From an uncultured Sutterella sp. (GTDB lineage: Bacteria > Pseudomonadota > Gammaproteobacteria > Burkholderiales > Burkholderiaceae_F), in contig CAJKMT010000018.1 in the NCBI GenBank assembly GCA_905201055.1, forward strand, positions 1-25,248: DNA of 25,248 nucleotides. Direction: 5' to 3'. Below are positions 1 to 7,301 of the stretch, piece by piece. The position numbers and the translations under genes were made by a program. Position 1 is the stretch's first letter. Every line of letters starts with the position of its first letter. The notes beneath the pieces are model-generated. The model worked only from the letters and a program-made list of their open reading frames with translations, was not told where the DNA came from and did no database searches.

Positions 1-1704
1 GATCGTATCGGCTCGGTCATCATCATTGCCGTAGCGCGGGAAGTCGCCTTCGGTTTCATATCCGATTACGACGCCGTCTTCATTGCGAACGGTCTTGACC
101 TTGGCGTACTTGATGGCGCAAAGCGAATCGACCACATGCGAGAAACCTGCAATACCGGTTGCAAACGTGCGGCGCACATCGGTGTCGATCAACGCGAGTT
201 CAGCAGCCTCGTAGTAGTACTTGTCATGCATGTAGTGGATGAGGTTGAGGGTATTGACATAAAGCCCAGCCAACCAATCCATCATCTTGTCAAAGCGTTC
301 CATCACAACGTCGTAGTCGAGGTACTCGGACGTGATCGGGCGAAGTTCAGGCCCCACTTGCATGAGCGTTTGTTCATCCACGCCACCGTTGATTGCGTAA
401 AGCAGGCACTTAGCCAAGTTGGCGCGGGCGCCGAAGAACTGCATTTCCTTACCGGTTTCTGTAGCTGAAACGCAGCAGCAGATGGAGTAATCATCACCCC
501 AGATCGGACGCATCACATCGTCGTTTTCGTATTGCACGGACGACGTGTTGATGGAAATCTTGGCGGCGTAATCGCGGAAAGCCTTCGGCAGGTGACGCGT
601 GTAAAGAATCGTCAGGTTCGGTTCCGGTGACGGTCCCATGTTTTCGAGCGTATGCAGGAAACGGAAGTCATTCTTTGTCACCATGGAACGGCCGTCCATG
701 CCCAAGCCGCCGACTTCCAGCGTGGCCCATACCGGGTCGCCTGAAAAGAGCTGGTTGTAGGAAGGAATACGAGCGAACTTCACCATGCGGAATTTAAGAA
801 CCAAGTGGTCGATCAATTCCTGTGCTTCGGATTCCGTGAGTGTGCCTTCGGCCAAGTCACGCTGGATGTAAATATCCAGGAAGGTGGAGATGCGGCCCAC
901 AGACATTGCCGCACCGTTTTGCGTCTTGATGGCAGCCAGGTAGCCGAAGTAGAGCCATTGCACGGCTTCACGGGCATTCTTGGCCGGGCCGGAAATGTCA
1001 TAGCCGTAGTCGGCGGCCATTTCCTTCATTTGCATCAGGGCGCGGATTTGATCCGTGATTTCTTCGCGTTGGCGAATGATTTCATCGGTCATGATGCCGC
1101 AGCCGCAGTGAGCCATGTCTTCCTTTTTCTTGGCAATCAGGAAATCAATGCCGTAGAGCGCCACACGACGGTAGTCACCGACAATACGACCGCGACCGTA
1201 CGTATCCGGCAAGCCGGTAATAATCTTATTTTTACGAGCCAAGCGCATTTCAGGGGTATACGCATCGTAGACACCCTGATTGTGAGTCTTGTGGTACTCT
1301 GTAAAGATCTTGTGGAATTTCGGATTGGGCTTGTAGCCGTAAGTCTCACAAGCTTGTTCAGCCATCTTAATGCCGCCAAAGGGCATGAAAGCACGCTTTA
1401 AGGGCTTGTCGGTTTGCAGACCGACCACCTTTTCAAGGTCTTTAGTTCCTTCACCCATATAGGCGGCTTTATAAGCCGTAATGCCGGAAACTACTTCGGT
1501 TTCCATGTCAAGTACGCCGCCCTTGGCACGTTCTTCTTTTTGTAAGCCTTGAAGAAGATCCCAAAGCTTGGAGGTCGCCTCTGTCGGCGGTTGTAAGAAG
1601 GATTCATCGCCGTCGTACGGGGTGTAGTTGTTTTGAACGAAGTCTCTGACATCGACGTCGTCAACCCAATGGGTTCCTTTAAAGCCTCGCCATTCGGTCT
1701 TCAT
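1..1704 (-). CDS. pflB: Pyruvate formate-lyase (formate C-acetyltransferase), 3' end beyond window
   Basis: Partial gene: 568 codons from the ATG (complement of 1702-1704) run open to the left edge, against about 760 residues for E. coli PflB, so roughly the last 190 residues, including the glycyl-radical loop, are outside. The enzyme cleaves pyruvate plus CoA to acetyl-CoA and formate in the anaerobic cytoplasm. The active-site segment DDYSICCCVSATETG carries the adjacent catalytic cysteines (Cys410-Cys411 by the family alignment; Cys409 is an extra one), followed by MQFFGARANLAK, which matches PflB closely. The Cys-Cys pair separates PFL from diol/glycerol dehydratase-type glycyl radical enzymes. 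The start is supported by GGAG at 1711-1714. A promoter lies at 1833-1861. The activase (pflA) is not in the window. The glycyl radical itself cannot be checked here. Confidence 0.95.
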   Translation of the reverse strand, partial: MKTEWRGFKGTHWVDDVDVRDFVQNNYTPYDGDESFLQPPTEATSKLWDLLQGLQKEERAKGGVLDMETEVVSGITAYKAAYMGEGTKDLEKVVGLQTDKPLKRAFMPFGGIKMAEQACETYGYKPNPKFHKIFTEYHKTHNQGVYDAYTPEMRLARKNKIITGLPDTYGRGRIVGDYRRVALYGIDFLIAKKKEDMAHCGCGIMTDEIIRQREEITDQIRALMQMKEMAADYGYDISGPAKNAREAVQWLYFGYLAAIKTQNGAAMSVGRISTFLDIYIQRDLAEGTLTESEAQELIDHLVLKFRMVKFARIPSYNQLFSGDPVWATLEVGGLGMDGRSMVTKNDFRFLHTLENMGPSPEPNLTILYTRHLPKAFRDYAAKISINTSSVQYENDDVMRPIWGDDYSICCCVSATETGKEMQFFGARANLAKCLLYAINGGVDEQTLMQVGPELRPITSEYLDYDVVMERFDKMMDWLAGLYVNTLNLIHYMHDKYYYEAAELALIDTDVRRTFATGIAGFSHVVDSLCAIKYAKVKTVRNEDGVVIGYETEGDFPRYGNDDDRADTI

Positions 1705-1780
1705 TTTTTACTCCAAGTGATTCTAAAAATGGGGTTTCGTGAAGTGGTAAGTCCGTATCAGACAGACACAGCCACTCCCC

Positions 1781-1802
1781 CTCCTTGCCAAATGACAAGG
1801 AG
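1781..1802 (-). promoter_or_regulatory. Small hairpin in pflB leader
   Basis: Perfect 7-bp inverted repeat CTCCTTG / CAAGGAG with an 8-nt loop, inside the predicted pflB 5' leader, about 77 nt upstream of the start codon. In the minus-strand transcript the 3' arm contains AAGGAG, a Shine-Dalgarno-like string. There is no U-tract, so it is not an intrinsic terminator. A role in mRNA stability or translation is inference only. Confidence 0.35.
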
Positions 1803-1832
1803 TCTATCTCAAATTTGCTTTGTCTACGCTCT

Positions 1833-1861
1833 ATTATTGATGGCTAATTCTGCACTGTCAA
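1833..1861 (-). promoter_or_regulatory. Sigma70-type promoter of pflB
   Basis: On the minus strand a perfect -35 TTGACA (1861-1856) is separated by exactly 17 bp from AATAAT (1838-1833; 5 of 6 matches to TATAAT). Transcription would start near 1826, giving a leader of about 120 nt. About 50 bp upstream of that start is TTGATTTTTATGTC (1885-1872), a 7/10 match to the FNR consensus, too weak to call. Confidence 0.65.
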
Positions 1862-1990
1862 TGGTTTTTCGGACATAAAAATCAAGCGGAGTGTAAAAGT
1901 CGGTTAATTTCTATCGCTTCGAAATATTTGTTCTATCGGAATTGCCTGATTAAGACAAAAAATAGGAAAGATCACTGATAAAAAGTATAA

Positions 1991-2025
1991 AAAATTGCCG
2001 AATCCACATTTTGTGGATTCGGCAA
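1991..2025 (-). terminator. Rho-independent terminator of the fumarase gene
   Basis: A 14-bp perfect stem (1995-2008 with 2012-2025) closes a 3-nt loop. On the minus strand it is followed by a run of T (complement of 1994-1991, then more AT). It lies about 45-75 nt after the fumarase stop codon. There is no U-tract on the plus strand, so it acts for the minus strand. Confidence 0.9.
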
Positions 2026-2068
2026 AAAATCATCGAACAGTCACCTTATCAGTGAACTTGTCGCTGAA

Positions 2069-3718
2069 TTATTTTTCGCACTTGATGGTGCAGCGGGGCT
2101 TGATTTGCTTGAAGAAATCATTGCCCTTGTCATCGACCAAGATGAAGGCCGGGAAGTCTTCAACTTCGATCTTGTAAACAGCTTCCATGCCGAGTTCAGG
2201 CCATTCGATGCATTCAATGCTCTTGATGGAGCTTTCGGAGAGCACCGCAGCGATACCGCCGATCGTGCCGAGATAGAAGCCGCCGTGTTTCTTGCAGGCA
2301 TCCGTCACAACTTGAGTACGGTTACCCTTGGCGATCATCACCATAGAGCCGCCGTGGCTTTGGAAGAGATCCACATACGGGTCCATACGGTTAGCTGTTG
2401 TCGGGCCCATGGAGCCGCACGGATGACCGGCCGGGGTCTTGGCGGGACCTGCGTAGAGCACCGGGTGATCCTTGATGTATTGCGGCAATTCCTTACCGCT
2501 GTCGAGCAATTCCTTCATGCGGGCGTGAGCGATGTCACGAGCCACGATGATGGTGCCGGTCAAGGACACGCGGGTAGAGACCGGGTACTTGGTCAATTCC
2601 TTGCAGACTTCGCTCATCGGTTGGTTGAGGTCGATCTTGATCGTTTCGCCTTCGCCTTCCTTACGGAATTCTTCAGGGATCAATTCGCCGGGGTTGGAGT
2701 CAAGACGTTCAATCCAGACACCGTCCTTGTTGATCTTGGCCTTGATGTTACGGTCAGCCGAGCAGCTCACGCCCATGCCGACGGGGCAGCTGGCGCCGTG
2801 ACGCGGCAAGCGGATGACGCGAACGTCGTGGGCCATGTATTTGCCGCCGAATTGAGCACCCAAGCCGATGTTTTGGGCAGCTTCAAGCAACGTCTTTTCG
2901 AGTTCGACATCGCGGAAAGCGCGGCCGGTTTCGTCACCCGTGGTGGGCAGATTGTCATAGAAGTGCGTGGAAGCAAGCTTCACCGTCAGCATCGTCTTTT
3001 CAGCAGACGTGCCGCCGATCACGAAAGCAATGTGATACGGGGGGCAGGCAGCTGTACCCAAGCTCTTCATCTTTTCGATGAGGTAGGGGACGAGTGTCTT
3101 CGGGTTCAAAATGGCCTTGGTTTCTTGGTAAAGGTAGCTCTTATTGGCAGAGCCGCCGCCTTTGACGACGCACAAGAACTTGTATTCGTTGCCTTCGACA
3201 GCTTCAATATCGATTTGAGCCGGGAGGTTGCACTTGGTGTTCTTTTCTTCGTACATCGAAAGCGGAGCGTTTTGGGAATAACGCAGGCTGTCGGTCGTGT
3301 AGGTTTGGAAAACACCTAAAGACAGAGCTTCTTCATCGCAGAAACCGGTCCAAACACCTTGACCCTTTTCACCGTGGATGATGGCTGTGCCGGTATCTTG
3401 GCAGAAGGGCAGTTCACCCTTGGCGGCAACTTCAGCGTTGCGAAGGAAAGACAAGGCGACATACTTGTCGTTGTCGGTTGCTTCCGGATCCTTGAGGATC
3501 TTGGCGACTTGCTCGTTGTGGGAGCGACGGAGCATGAAGTTCGTGTCGTGGAAAGCTTGCTTGGCCAACAGGGTCAAGGCTTCCGGTTGAACCTTCAAAA
3601 TCTTGTGACCTTCAAATTCGCCTTCTGAGACGTAGTCTTTGGTCAACAGATAATATTCCGTGTCGTCTTTGCCGAGTTGGAACATCGGAGCGTATTTAAA
3701 TTCAACAGCTTGAGCCAT
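2069..3718 (-). CDS. fumA: Fumarate hydratase, class I (Fe-S dependent)
   Basis: 549 residues, essentially the length of E. coli FumA/FumB (548) and alignable along its whole length. Catalyses fumarate to L-malate hydration (or the reverse in reductive metabolism) in the cytoplasm. N-terminal Fe-S hydro-lyase domain with cluster-ligand cysteines at Cys106 (PFCQDTGT), Cys225 (AACPPYH) and Cys319 (MGVSCSADRN), one residue offset from E. coli 105/224/318. The C-terminal swivelling domain carries AGPAKTPAGHPCGSMGPTTA. The start ATG has AAGGAG at 3729-3734. The gene sits between a DcuB-type transporter and pflB but has its own terminator, and the upstream dcuB terminator suggests its own promoter; no strong promoter was seen in 3719-3820. 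Whether it works in the FumA or FumB role cannot be told from sequence. Confidence 0.96.
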   Translation of the reverse strand: MAQAVEFKYAPMFQLGKDDTEYYLLTKDYVSEGEFEGHKILKVQPEALTLLAKQAFHDTNFMLRRSHNEQVAKILKDPEATDNDKYVALSFLRNAEVAAKGELPFCQDTGTAIIHGEKGQGVWTGFCDEEALSLGVFQTYTTDSLRYSQNAPLSMYEEKNTKCNLPAQIDIEAVEGNEYKFLCVVKGGGSANKSYLYQETKAILNPKTLVPYLIEKMKSLGTAACPPYHIAFVIGGTSAEKTMLTVKLASTHFYDNLPTTGDETGRAFRDVELEKTLLEAAQNIGLGAQFGGKYMAHDVRVIRLPRHGASCPVGMGVSCSADRNIKAKINKDGVWIERLDSNPGELIPEEFRKEGEGETIKIDLNQPMSEVCKELTKYPVSTRVSLTGTIIVARDIAHARMKELLDSGKELPQYIKDHPVLYAGPAKTPAGHPCGSMGPTTANRMDPYVDLFQSHGGSMVMIAKGNRTQVVTDACKKHGGFYLGTIGGIAAVLSESSIKSIECIEWPELGMEAVYKIEVEDFPAFILVDDKGNDFFKQIKPRCTIKCEK

Positions 3719-3820
3719 TTCTCGCTATCTCCTTAACGTTATTGTTTCGACGCTATCCGAATCAAAGGGGTTTGCGAATTAAGCGTCGTCCTTTACTAAT
3801 AATGATACGGTCAAAGAAAA

Positions 3821-3855
3821 ACGGCAAGTAATTGATGGATTCAACTACTTGCCGT
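3821..3855 (-). terminator. Rho-independent terminator of dcuB
   Basis: A 10-bp perfect stem (ACGGCAAGTA at 3821-3830 with its complement at 3846-3855) can be extended by an inner TTGA/TCAA pairing after one mismatch. On the minus strand it is followed by TTTTTCTTT. It begins 38 nt after the transporter stop codon. Confidence 0.85.
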
Positions 3856-3892
3856 CATTTCATTCGCTATTTACTCGCGATAGGTTTATCGA

Positions 3893-5230
3893 TTAAACGA
3901 AACCATACATCGCAGCGAAGATGTAACCGGCGATAGAAGCCGTGAACACACCGATCAAGCCCGGGAGGATGAAGGAGTGGTTGATCACGAACTTACCGAT
4001 ATGCGTCGTACCGGAGCGGTCGAACTGAATAGCAGCCAAGTCAGACGGATACGTCGGAAGGATGTAGTAACCGTAGCAGGCGGCGGAGAAGGCGACCACG
4101 ATTCCCGGAGGCGTACCGACAGCCAAAGCAACAGGAACGATCGTTGCAACAGCGGCAGCCTGAGAGTTCACCAACTTGGAAACCAAGAGCAACACGATAG
4201 CGTAGGCCCACGGATAAACCTTAACGTATTCGGTCAAACCGACCTTCAAGTCGTTCAAGTGAGCAGCAAACATCGTATCGGCCATCCAAGCCACACCGTA
4301 CACAGCCACGATGGCGACGGTACCGGCACGGAACACGCTGTTCTTGGCAACGTCAGCGGCCTTAACATCACAGAAGATCACCATCAACGTACCGGCGGCC
4401 AACATGAACATTTGAATAGCCAAAGTCATGGAGCAGCCTTTCGGACGCAGTTCAGGGAACATACCGAGGATGGCGACGATAACGATCACACCGAGGAACA
4501 AGCCCAAGGAGAGCCATTGCTTGCCGGTGAACTTCTTGCCGATCAAGGTCGTCGTATCGCCATAGACATACTTCTTGGTTTCCGGATCAGAGATCAATTG
4601 TTGGAATTCCGGATCCTTGTCAAGGTCCTTACCACGGAACCAAGAGAAGCAGCAGACGGCGAACACACCGACGAAACCGCCAGGGATCGTGATGGAGAAG
4701 AGGTCAATGAAGCCGAAGTGTTGGCCATTGATCGTGTAACCTTCCATCAAGGCGATCATGGAGACGGCAGCCACGGCAGCCGGCGAGCAGATCACACCCA
4801 TTTGAGAGGCGATCGTAGAACCAGCCATCGGACGTTCCGGACGGATGTTGTTCTTAATAGCCACGTCATAGATAATGGGCAACATCGTGTAAACGACGTG
4901 ACCCGTACCGCACAGAATGGTCAGGAACCAGCAGATGTACGGAGCGAGGAAGCAGACGTAGCGGGGATTTTTACGCAAAATCTTTTCAGCGATTTGGAGC
5001 AAGCAGTCCAAACCACCGGCGGCTTGCAAAGTAGCAGAACCGCAAACCACGGCCAAAATCGTGAGGATCACGTCGACCGGGGGTTTGCCCGGTTTCAGGC
5101 CAAAGCCGAAAACCAAGACGATCAAGCCCACGCCACCCAAAAGGCCGAGGGCCATACCACCTTTGCGGGCACCATAGAACAAGCATGCCAACACTAAGAT
5201 TAGTTGTAGCCAAAAGTCAGTACCAACCAT
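3893..5230 (-). CDS. dcuB: Anaerobic C4-dicarboxylate transporter, DcuB type
   Basis: 445 residues, very hydrophobic with some ten or more membrane segments; inner-membrane antiporter exchanging fumarate, malate or aspartate for succinate during fumarate respiration. It matches E. coli DcuB closely: LFYGARKGGMALGLLGG near the N terminus, ILCGTGHVVYTMLPIIYDVA, NNIRPERPMA, FSWFRGKDLDKDPEFQ in the central cytoplasmic loop, and the C-terminal block LPTYPSDLAAIQFDRSGTTH. These blocks fit DcuB better than DcuA. The start ATG (complement of 5228-5230) has AAGGAA a few bases upstream. The gene is flanked by terminators of both the upstream transporter and itself, so it appears to be a single-gene unit with a long, palindrome-rich upstream region. 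In E. coli, DcuB is also a co-sensor with DcuS; no DcuS/DcuR genes are seen here. Confidence 0.95.
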   Translation of the reverse strand: MVGTDFWLQLILVLACLFYGARKGGMALGLLGGVGLIVLVFGFGLKPGKPPVDVILTILAVVCGSATLQAAGGLDCLLQIAEKILRKNPRYVCFLAPYICWFLTILCGTGHVVYTMLPIIYDVAIKNNIRPERPMAGSTIASQMGVICSPAAVAAVSMIALMEGYTINGQHFGFIDLFSITIPGGFVGVFAVCCFSWFRGKDLDKDPEFQQLISDPETKKYVYGDTTTLIGKKFTGKQWLSLGLFLGVIVIVAILGMFPELRPKGCSMTLAIQMFMLAAGTLMVIFCDVKAADVAKNSVFRAGTVAIVAVYGVAWMADTMFAAHLNDLKVGLTEYVKVYPWAYAIVLLLVSKLVNSQAAAVATIVPVALAVGTPPGIVVAFSAACYGYYILPTYPSDLAAIQFDRSGTTHIGKFVINHSFILPGLIGVFTASIAGYIFAAMYGFV

Positions 5231-5268
5231 GGTAAGTTTCCTTTATTTTCTCTTTTAAACAATAGAAG

Positions 5269-5288
5269 AGGCTACGTCTCCGTAACCT
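5269..5288 (-). promoter_or_regulatory. Stem-loop with GAGA tetraloop in dcuB leader
   Basis: In the minus-strand transcript AGGUUACG and CGUAGCCU pair over 8 bp (one U-G wobble), closed by a GAGA (GNRA-type) loop, 39-58 nt before the dcuB ATG. In the plus-strand sense the wobble becomes a C/A mismatch, so the structure favours the dcuB mRNA. There is no U-tract. A role in stability or regulation is inference. Confidence 0.35.
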
Positions 5289-5390
5289 TTCTAAGCACTG
5301 AAATTTTCACACATGTCATTGCTTCTTACCTAAATTTAGCCTTTTTCTTTTGAGCTAGGGAAATATCTTTCAGTTATCTTTACAAAAGTG

Positions 5391-5426
5391 GTAAAAAGTC
5401 GTTAGGGTTAACCCTTGATTTTTTAC
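5391..5426. promoter_or_regulatory. Imperfect dyad upstream of dcuB, candidate operator
   Basis: A perfect 12-bp palindrome AGGGTTAACCCT (5404-5415) sits inside a longer imperfect dyad whose outer arms are GTAAAAA (5391-5397) and TTTTTAC (5420-5426). It lies about 160-195 bp upstream of the dcuB ATG and has the size of a dimeric regulator site. The regulator is unknown. Confidence 0.4.
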
Positions 5427-5428
5427 AA
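5415..5428. promoter_or_regulatory. Weak FNR-like box upstream of dcuB
   Basis: TTGATTTTTTACAA matches the FNR/Anr consensus TTGAT-N4-ATCAA at 8 of 10 positions. It overlaps the dyad at 5391-5426. dcuB is FNR-activated in E. coli, so the site is plausible, but the region is AT-rich, no promoter could be placed at the proper spacing, and the box is about 185 bp from the ATG. Confidence 0.25.
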
Positions 5429-5550
5429 AATAGGTAGGGAAATTTCCTTAGTTGCCCTTAAAAAAGCCTTGAAGAGCCGATTTTGAAAGTAAGGAGTTTG
5501 TAACAACAAATGTAATTAGATGTGAAAAATTTGAGAAAGATTTTTTATTT

Positions 5551-5590
5551 GGACAAAAAAACAGGAACCCCCGAAAATGGAGATTCCTGT
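5551..5590 (-). terminator. Rho-independent terminator of the second C4-dicarboxylate transporter gene
   Basis: Arms ACAGGAA (5561-5567) and TTCCTGT (5584-5590) pair, with additional inner C-G pairs after a bulge. On the minus strand the stem is followed by a run of seven T (complement of 5560-5554). It begins 24 nt after the stop codon at 5615. Confidence 0.85.
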
Positions 5591-5614
5591 CTTCGAGCTC
5601 AAACAGTTAAGCGG

Positions 5615-6949
5615 TTAGAGCATGATCTTGGAGATGAACCAACCGGCAGCGGTGCCTGCGATGACGAAAGCCAGGCCCGGCCGCATATAACTGTGGTTGA
5701 ACACAAAGCTGCCCAAACGAGTGGTACCTGTGCGGTCAAAAGCCGTGCAACCGATTTGGGCGCCGCCCGGGATGACGAAGTCGCCGTAGCAGGAAGCCCA
5801 GATACCGACGAGCAATTGCGGGCTTAAACCTAAAGCCAAACCGATCGGCATCAAAATAGTGGTACTGACTGTCGGCGAGAAGATCACGGAGCTGAAGCAG
5901 AAGCACACCATACAGAAGATGATGGGCGAGGAGCTTGCGATATCGGAGAAGTAGTGCACGAACACATCTTTGTGCGTGTCAAAGAAGGTGCCGGTCAACC
6001 AGGAGATACCGAACACACCCACCACACCGATTAAGCCTGAGCGGAAAACGGAGCCGGAAGCGAATTTGTCGCTCGGCACCTTACAGACAACGATGATCAC
6101 CAAAGCCGTAGCCAACATCACCATTTGGATCAGAGAGGGGATGGGCAATTGGCTGATCTTGCCGGCGATTTCCCAAGAGGGACGCAGGGCGTCGGAAGAG
6201 CCGACCGTGATGGAAGTGATAATACCGATAGCGAAAATCAGCACACCGATCTTGGCACCCTTGCTGGGTTCTTTATAAATGGCATCCGTATGCGAAACAT
6301 GCAATTCGGTGTATTGACCGGTTTGAACACGGTGCAGGAATTCCGGATCTTTTTCGAGTTCGCAGCCGCGCCAGTTCACAGACAGGCACGCAGCCAACAC
6401 AGCGATGAAATAGGTCGGAACAGACACAGACAGAATGTCAAGCAGCGTGAAGCCGTAGGCGGACATGATGCCGACCATGGCGGCCATGGCGGCACTCATC
6501 GGGCTTGCCATCACACCGATACCGGCGCAAATCACAGAGGCTGACACTGCTCTTTCCGGACGAATCTTTGCTGAGGCTGCCACTTCCGCCACCACCGGGT
6601 AAACGGCGAAGGCCACATAGGCGGTACCCACGAAAATCACGAAGATAGAGCAGACGACAGGACCTACGAAGTTAATGGCGCGAGGCCACTTGCGCAGAAG
6701 TTTTTCAGCCAAACCGACCAAATAGTCCAAGCCGCCCGAGCCTTGCAAGACGCTCGTACAGGCAATGACCGCGGTAATAATTAAGAGAACAGAAACGGGG
6801 GGAGAGCCCGGTTGCATACCGAAGCCGAGCACGAGGATGCTGACGCCGAAGCCACCGGCGGCACCCAAACCCACACCGCCGAAGCGACCGCCGACGGCCA
6901 GGCAGAACAGGACCACGGCGAGTTGGAGCCAAAATTGGACATCAACCAT
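5615..6949 (-). CDS. Anaerobic C4-dicarboxylate transporter, DcuA/DcuB family (divergent paralogue)
   Basis: 444 residues, strongly hydrophobic, same architecture as the neighbouring DcuB-type protein but clearly divergent. Family blocks: GGLDYLVGLAEKLLRKWP near residue 75, a KIRPERAVSASV block, and the C-terminal IGCTAFDRTGTTRLGSFVFNHS. The GGLDYLV string resembles E. coli DcuA, whereas the region that reads LPTYPSDLAA in DcuB is VIPGGAQIGC here, suggesting a different substrate preference; the substrate cannot be stated. The start ATG has AAGGAAA at 6957-6963 on the minus strand. It diverges from a GntR regulator gene, the likely controller, with a promoter candidate at 7016-7044. The remnant at 17031-17366 is its closest relative in the window, about half identical by eye. 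Confidence 0.9.
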   Translation of the reverse strand: MVDVQFWLQLAVVLFCLAVGGRFGGVGLGAAGGFGVSILVLGFGMQPGSPPVSVLLIITAVIACTSVLQGSGGLDYLVGLAEKLLRKWPRAINFVGPVVCSIFVIFVGTAYVAFAVYPVVAEVAASAKIRPERAVSASVICAGIGVMASPMSAAMAAMVGIMSAYGFTLLDILSVSVPTYFIAVLAACLSVNWRGCELEKDPEFLHRVQTGQYTELHVSHTDAIYKEPSKGAKIGVLIFAIGIITSITVGSSDALRPSWEIAGKISQLPIPSLIQMVMLATALVIIVVCKVPSDKFASGSVFRSGLIGVVGVFGISWLTGTFFDTHKDVFVHYFSDIASSSPIIFCMVCFCFSSVIFSPTVSTTILMPIGLALGLSPQLLVGIWASCYGDFVIPGGAQIGCTAFDRTGTTRLGSFVFNHSYMRPGLAFVIAGTAAGWFISKIML

Positions 6950-7015
6950 TTTATTTTTTCCTTGGAAAAAGACCTAAGAGAGGAGCAAAAACACACTCCG
7001 GATTATTTTCGGCTA

Positions 7016-7044
7016 ATCGTATGCGCCTTTTTGTTGATTTTCAA
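7016..7044 (-). promoter_or_regulatory. Promoter candidate of the second C4-dicarboxylate transporter
   Basis: Minus strand: -35 TTGAAA (7044-7039; 5 of 6), 17-bp spacer, -10 TACGAT (7021-7016; 4 of 6). The predicted start near 7009 gives a leader of about 60 nt. Dyads lie directly upstream of the -35. Confidence 0.5.
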
Positions 7045-7047
7045 ACT

Positions 7048-7061
7048 TCGATCATTTTCAA
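7048..7061 (-). promoter_or_regulatory. FNR-like box upstream of the second transporter
   Basis: On the minus strand TTGAAAATGATCGA matches TTGAT-N4-ATCAA at 8 of 10 positions. Its centre is about 45 bp from the predicted start, close to but not exactly the -41.5 of class II FNR promoters. Plausible for an anaerobic transporter, but the match is incomplete in AT-rich DNA. Confidence 0.35.
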
Positions 7062-7103
7062 CAAATATCAACATGTTTCAAAAAATAGGAACTAATTGTT
7101 GAA
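7057..7103. repeat. Inverted repeat TTCAACAA / TTGTTGAA
   Basis: Perfect 8-bp arms at 7057-7064 and 7096-7103, 31 bp apart, directly upstream of the transporter -35. A related ATCAAC (7067-7072) and GTTGAT (7033-7038) are close by. Could be paired half-sites for a regulator; the identity is unknown. Confidence 0.35.
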
Positions 7104-7261
7104 TAAGATCGCGATTTTTCTATGTTTTTACAGAAAACACCTTTTAAATATAACCAAAAGACTAATCGGGAAAACGCTTATTTGTCGACAAAACGATATG
7201 AGCGATATACTCAAATTTCCCTAGAAATCAAAAAGATAAGCAAGTTTTTGAACTTTTGTCC

Positions 7262-7267
7262 TATAAT
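7262..7267 (+). promoter_or_regulatory. -10 element of the GntR-family regulator gene
   Basis: Perfect TATAAT about 35 nt before the ATG at 7302. No clear -35 element was found at 16-18 bp. Its position supports the 7302 start over the upstream in-frame ATG at 7122. Confidence 0.4.
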
Positions 7268-7301
7268 GCCATTCAACAATTTTTTTAGGGTCTCGAACAA
7301 A

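Larger units (their letters stand above)
1705..2068. other. Intergenic region between pflB and fumarase genes
   Basis: No credible gene. Reading on the minus strand it holds the fumarase terminator (1991-2025), an AT-rich upstream region, the pflB promoter (1833-1861) and a roughly 120-nt pflB leader with a small hairpin (1781-1802: 7-bp arms CTCCTTG/CAAGGAG, 8-nt loop). Short ORFs on the plus strand here have no Shine-Dalgarno sequence and no recognisable product. Confidence 0.7.
5231..5614. other. Upstream regulatory region of dcuB
   Basis: 384 bp, AT-rich, no credible gene. Contains a stem-loop in the dcuB leader (5269-5288), palindromes CTAAATTTAG (5330-5339), AGGGTTAACCCT (5404-5415) and GGAAATTTCC (5438-5447), two copies of TAGGGAAAT (5356-5364, 5435-5443), an 8/10 FNR-like box (5415-5428), and the terminator of the second transporter (5561-5590). 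No convincing -35/-10 pair was found. Confidence 0.6.
6950..7301. other. Divergent intergenic region, transporter / GntR regulator
   Basis: 352 bp, very AT-rich. Contains the transporter promoter candidate (7016-7044), an FNR-like box (7048-7061), an inverted repeat TTCAACAA/TTGTTGAA (7057-7103), the TAGGGAAAT motif on the minus strand (7215-7223) and a perfect TATAAT (7262-7267) before the regulator gene. The regulator's reading frame stays open back to 7122, but this extension has no family homology and would place the promoter inside the gene. Confidence 0.65.

Noticed and set aside
1..1704. pflB as a truncated pseudogene
   Set aside because: The frame is intact from the start codon to the window edge; the missing C terminus is a window effect.
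2105..3319. Long plus-strand open frame (404 codons) opposite the fumarase gene
   Set aside because: It is a codon-bias shadow of a full-length, well-conserved fumarase; it has no family motifs, and its composition is typical of an antisense frame.
3977..5197. Long plus-strand open frame (406 codons) opposite dcuB
   Set aside because: Very polar, His/Asp/Arg-rich translation with no motifs, mirroring the hydrophobic codons of dcuB on the other strand.
7122..7301. N-terminal extension of the GntR regulator by 60 residues
   Set aside because: AT-rich Lys/Asn/Phe-rich translation without homology; TATAAT and the regulatory motif fall inside it, and the domain starts at 7302.
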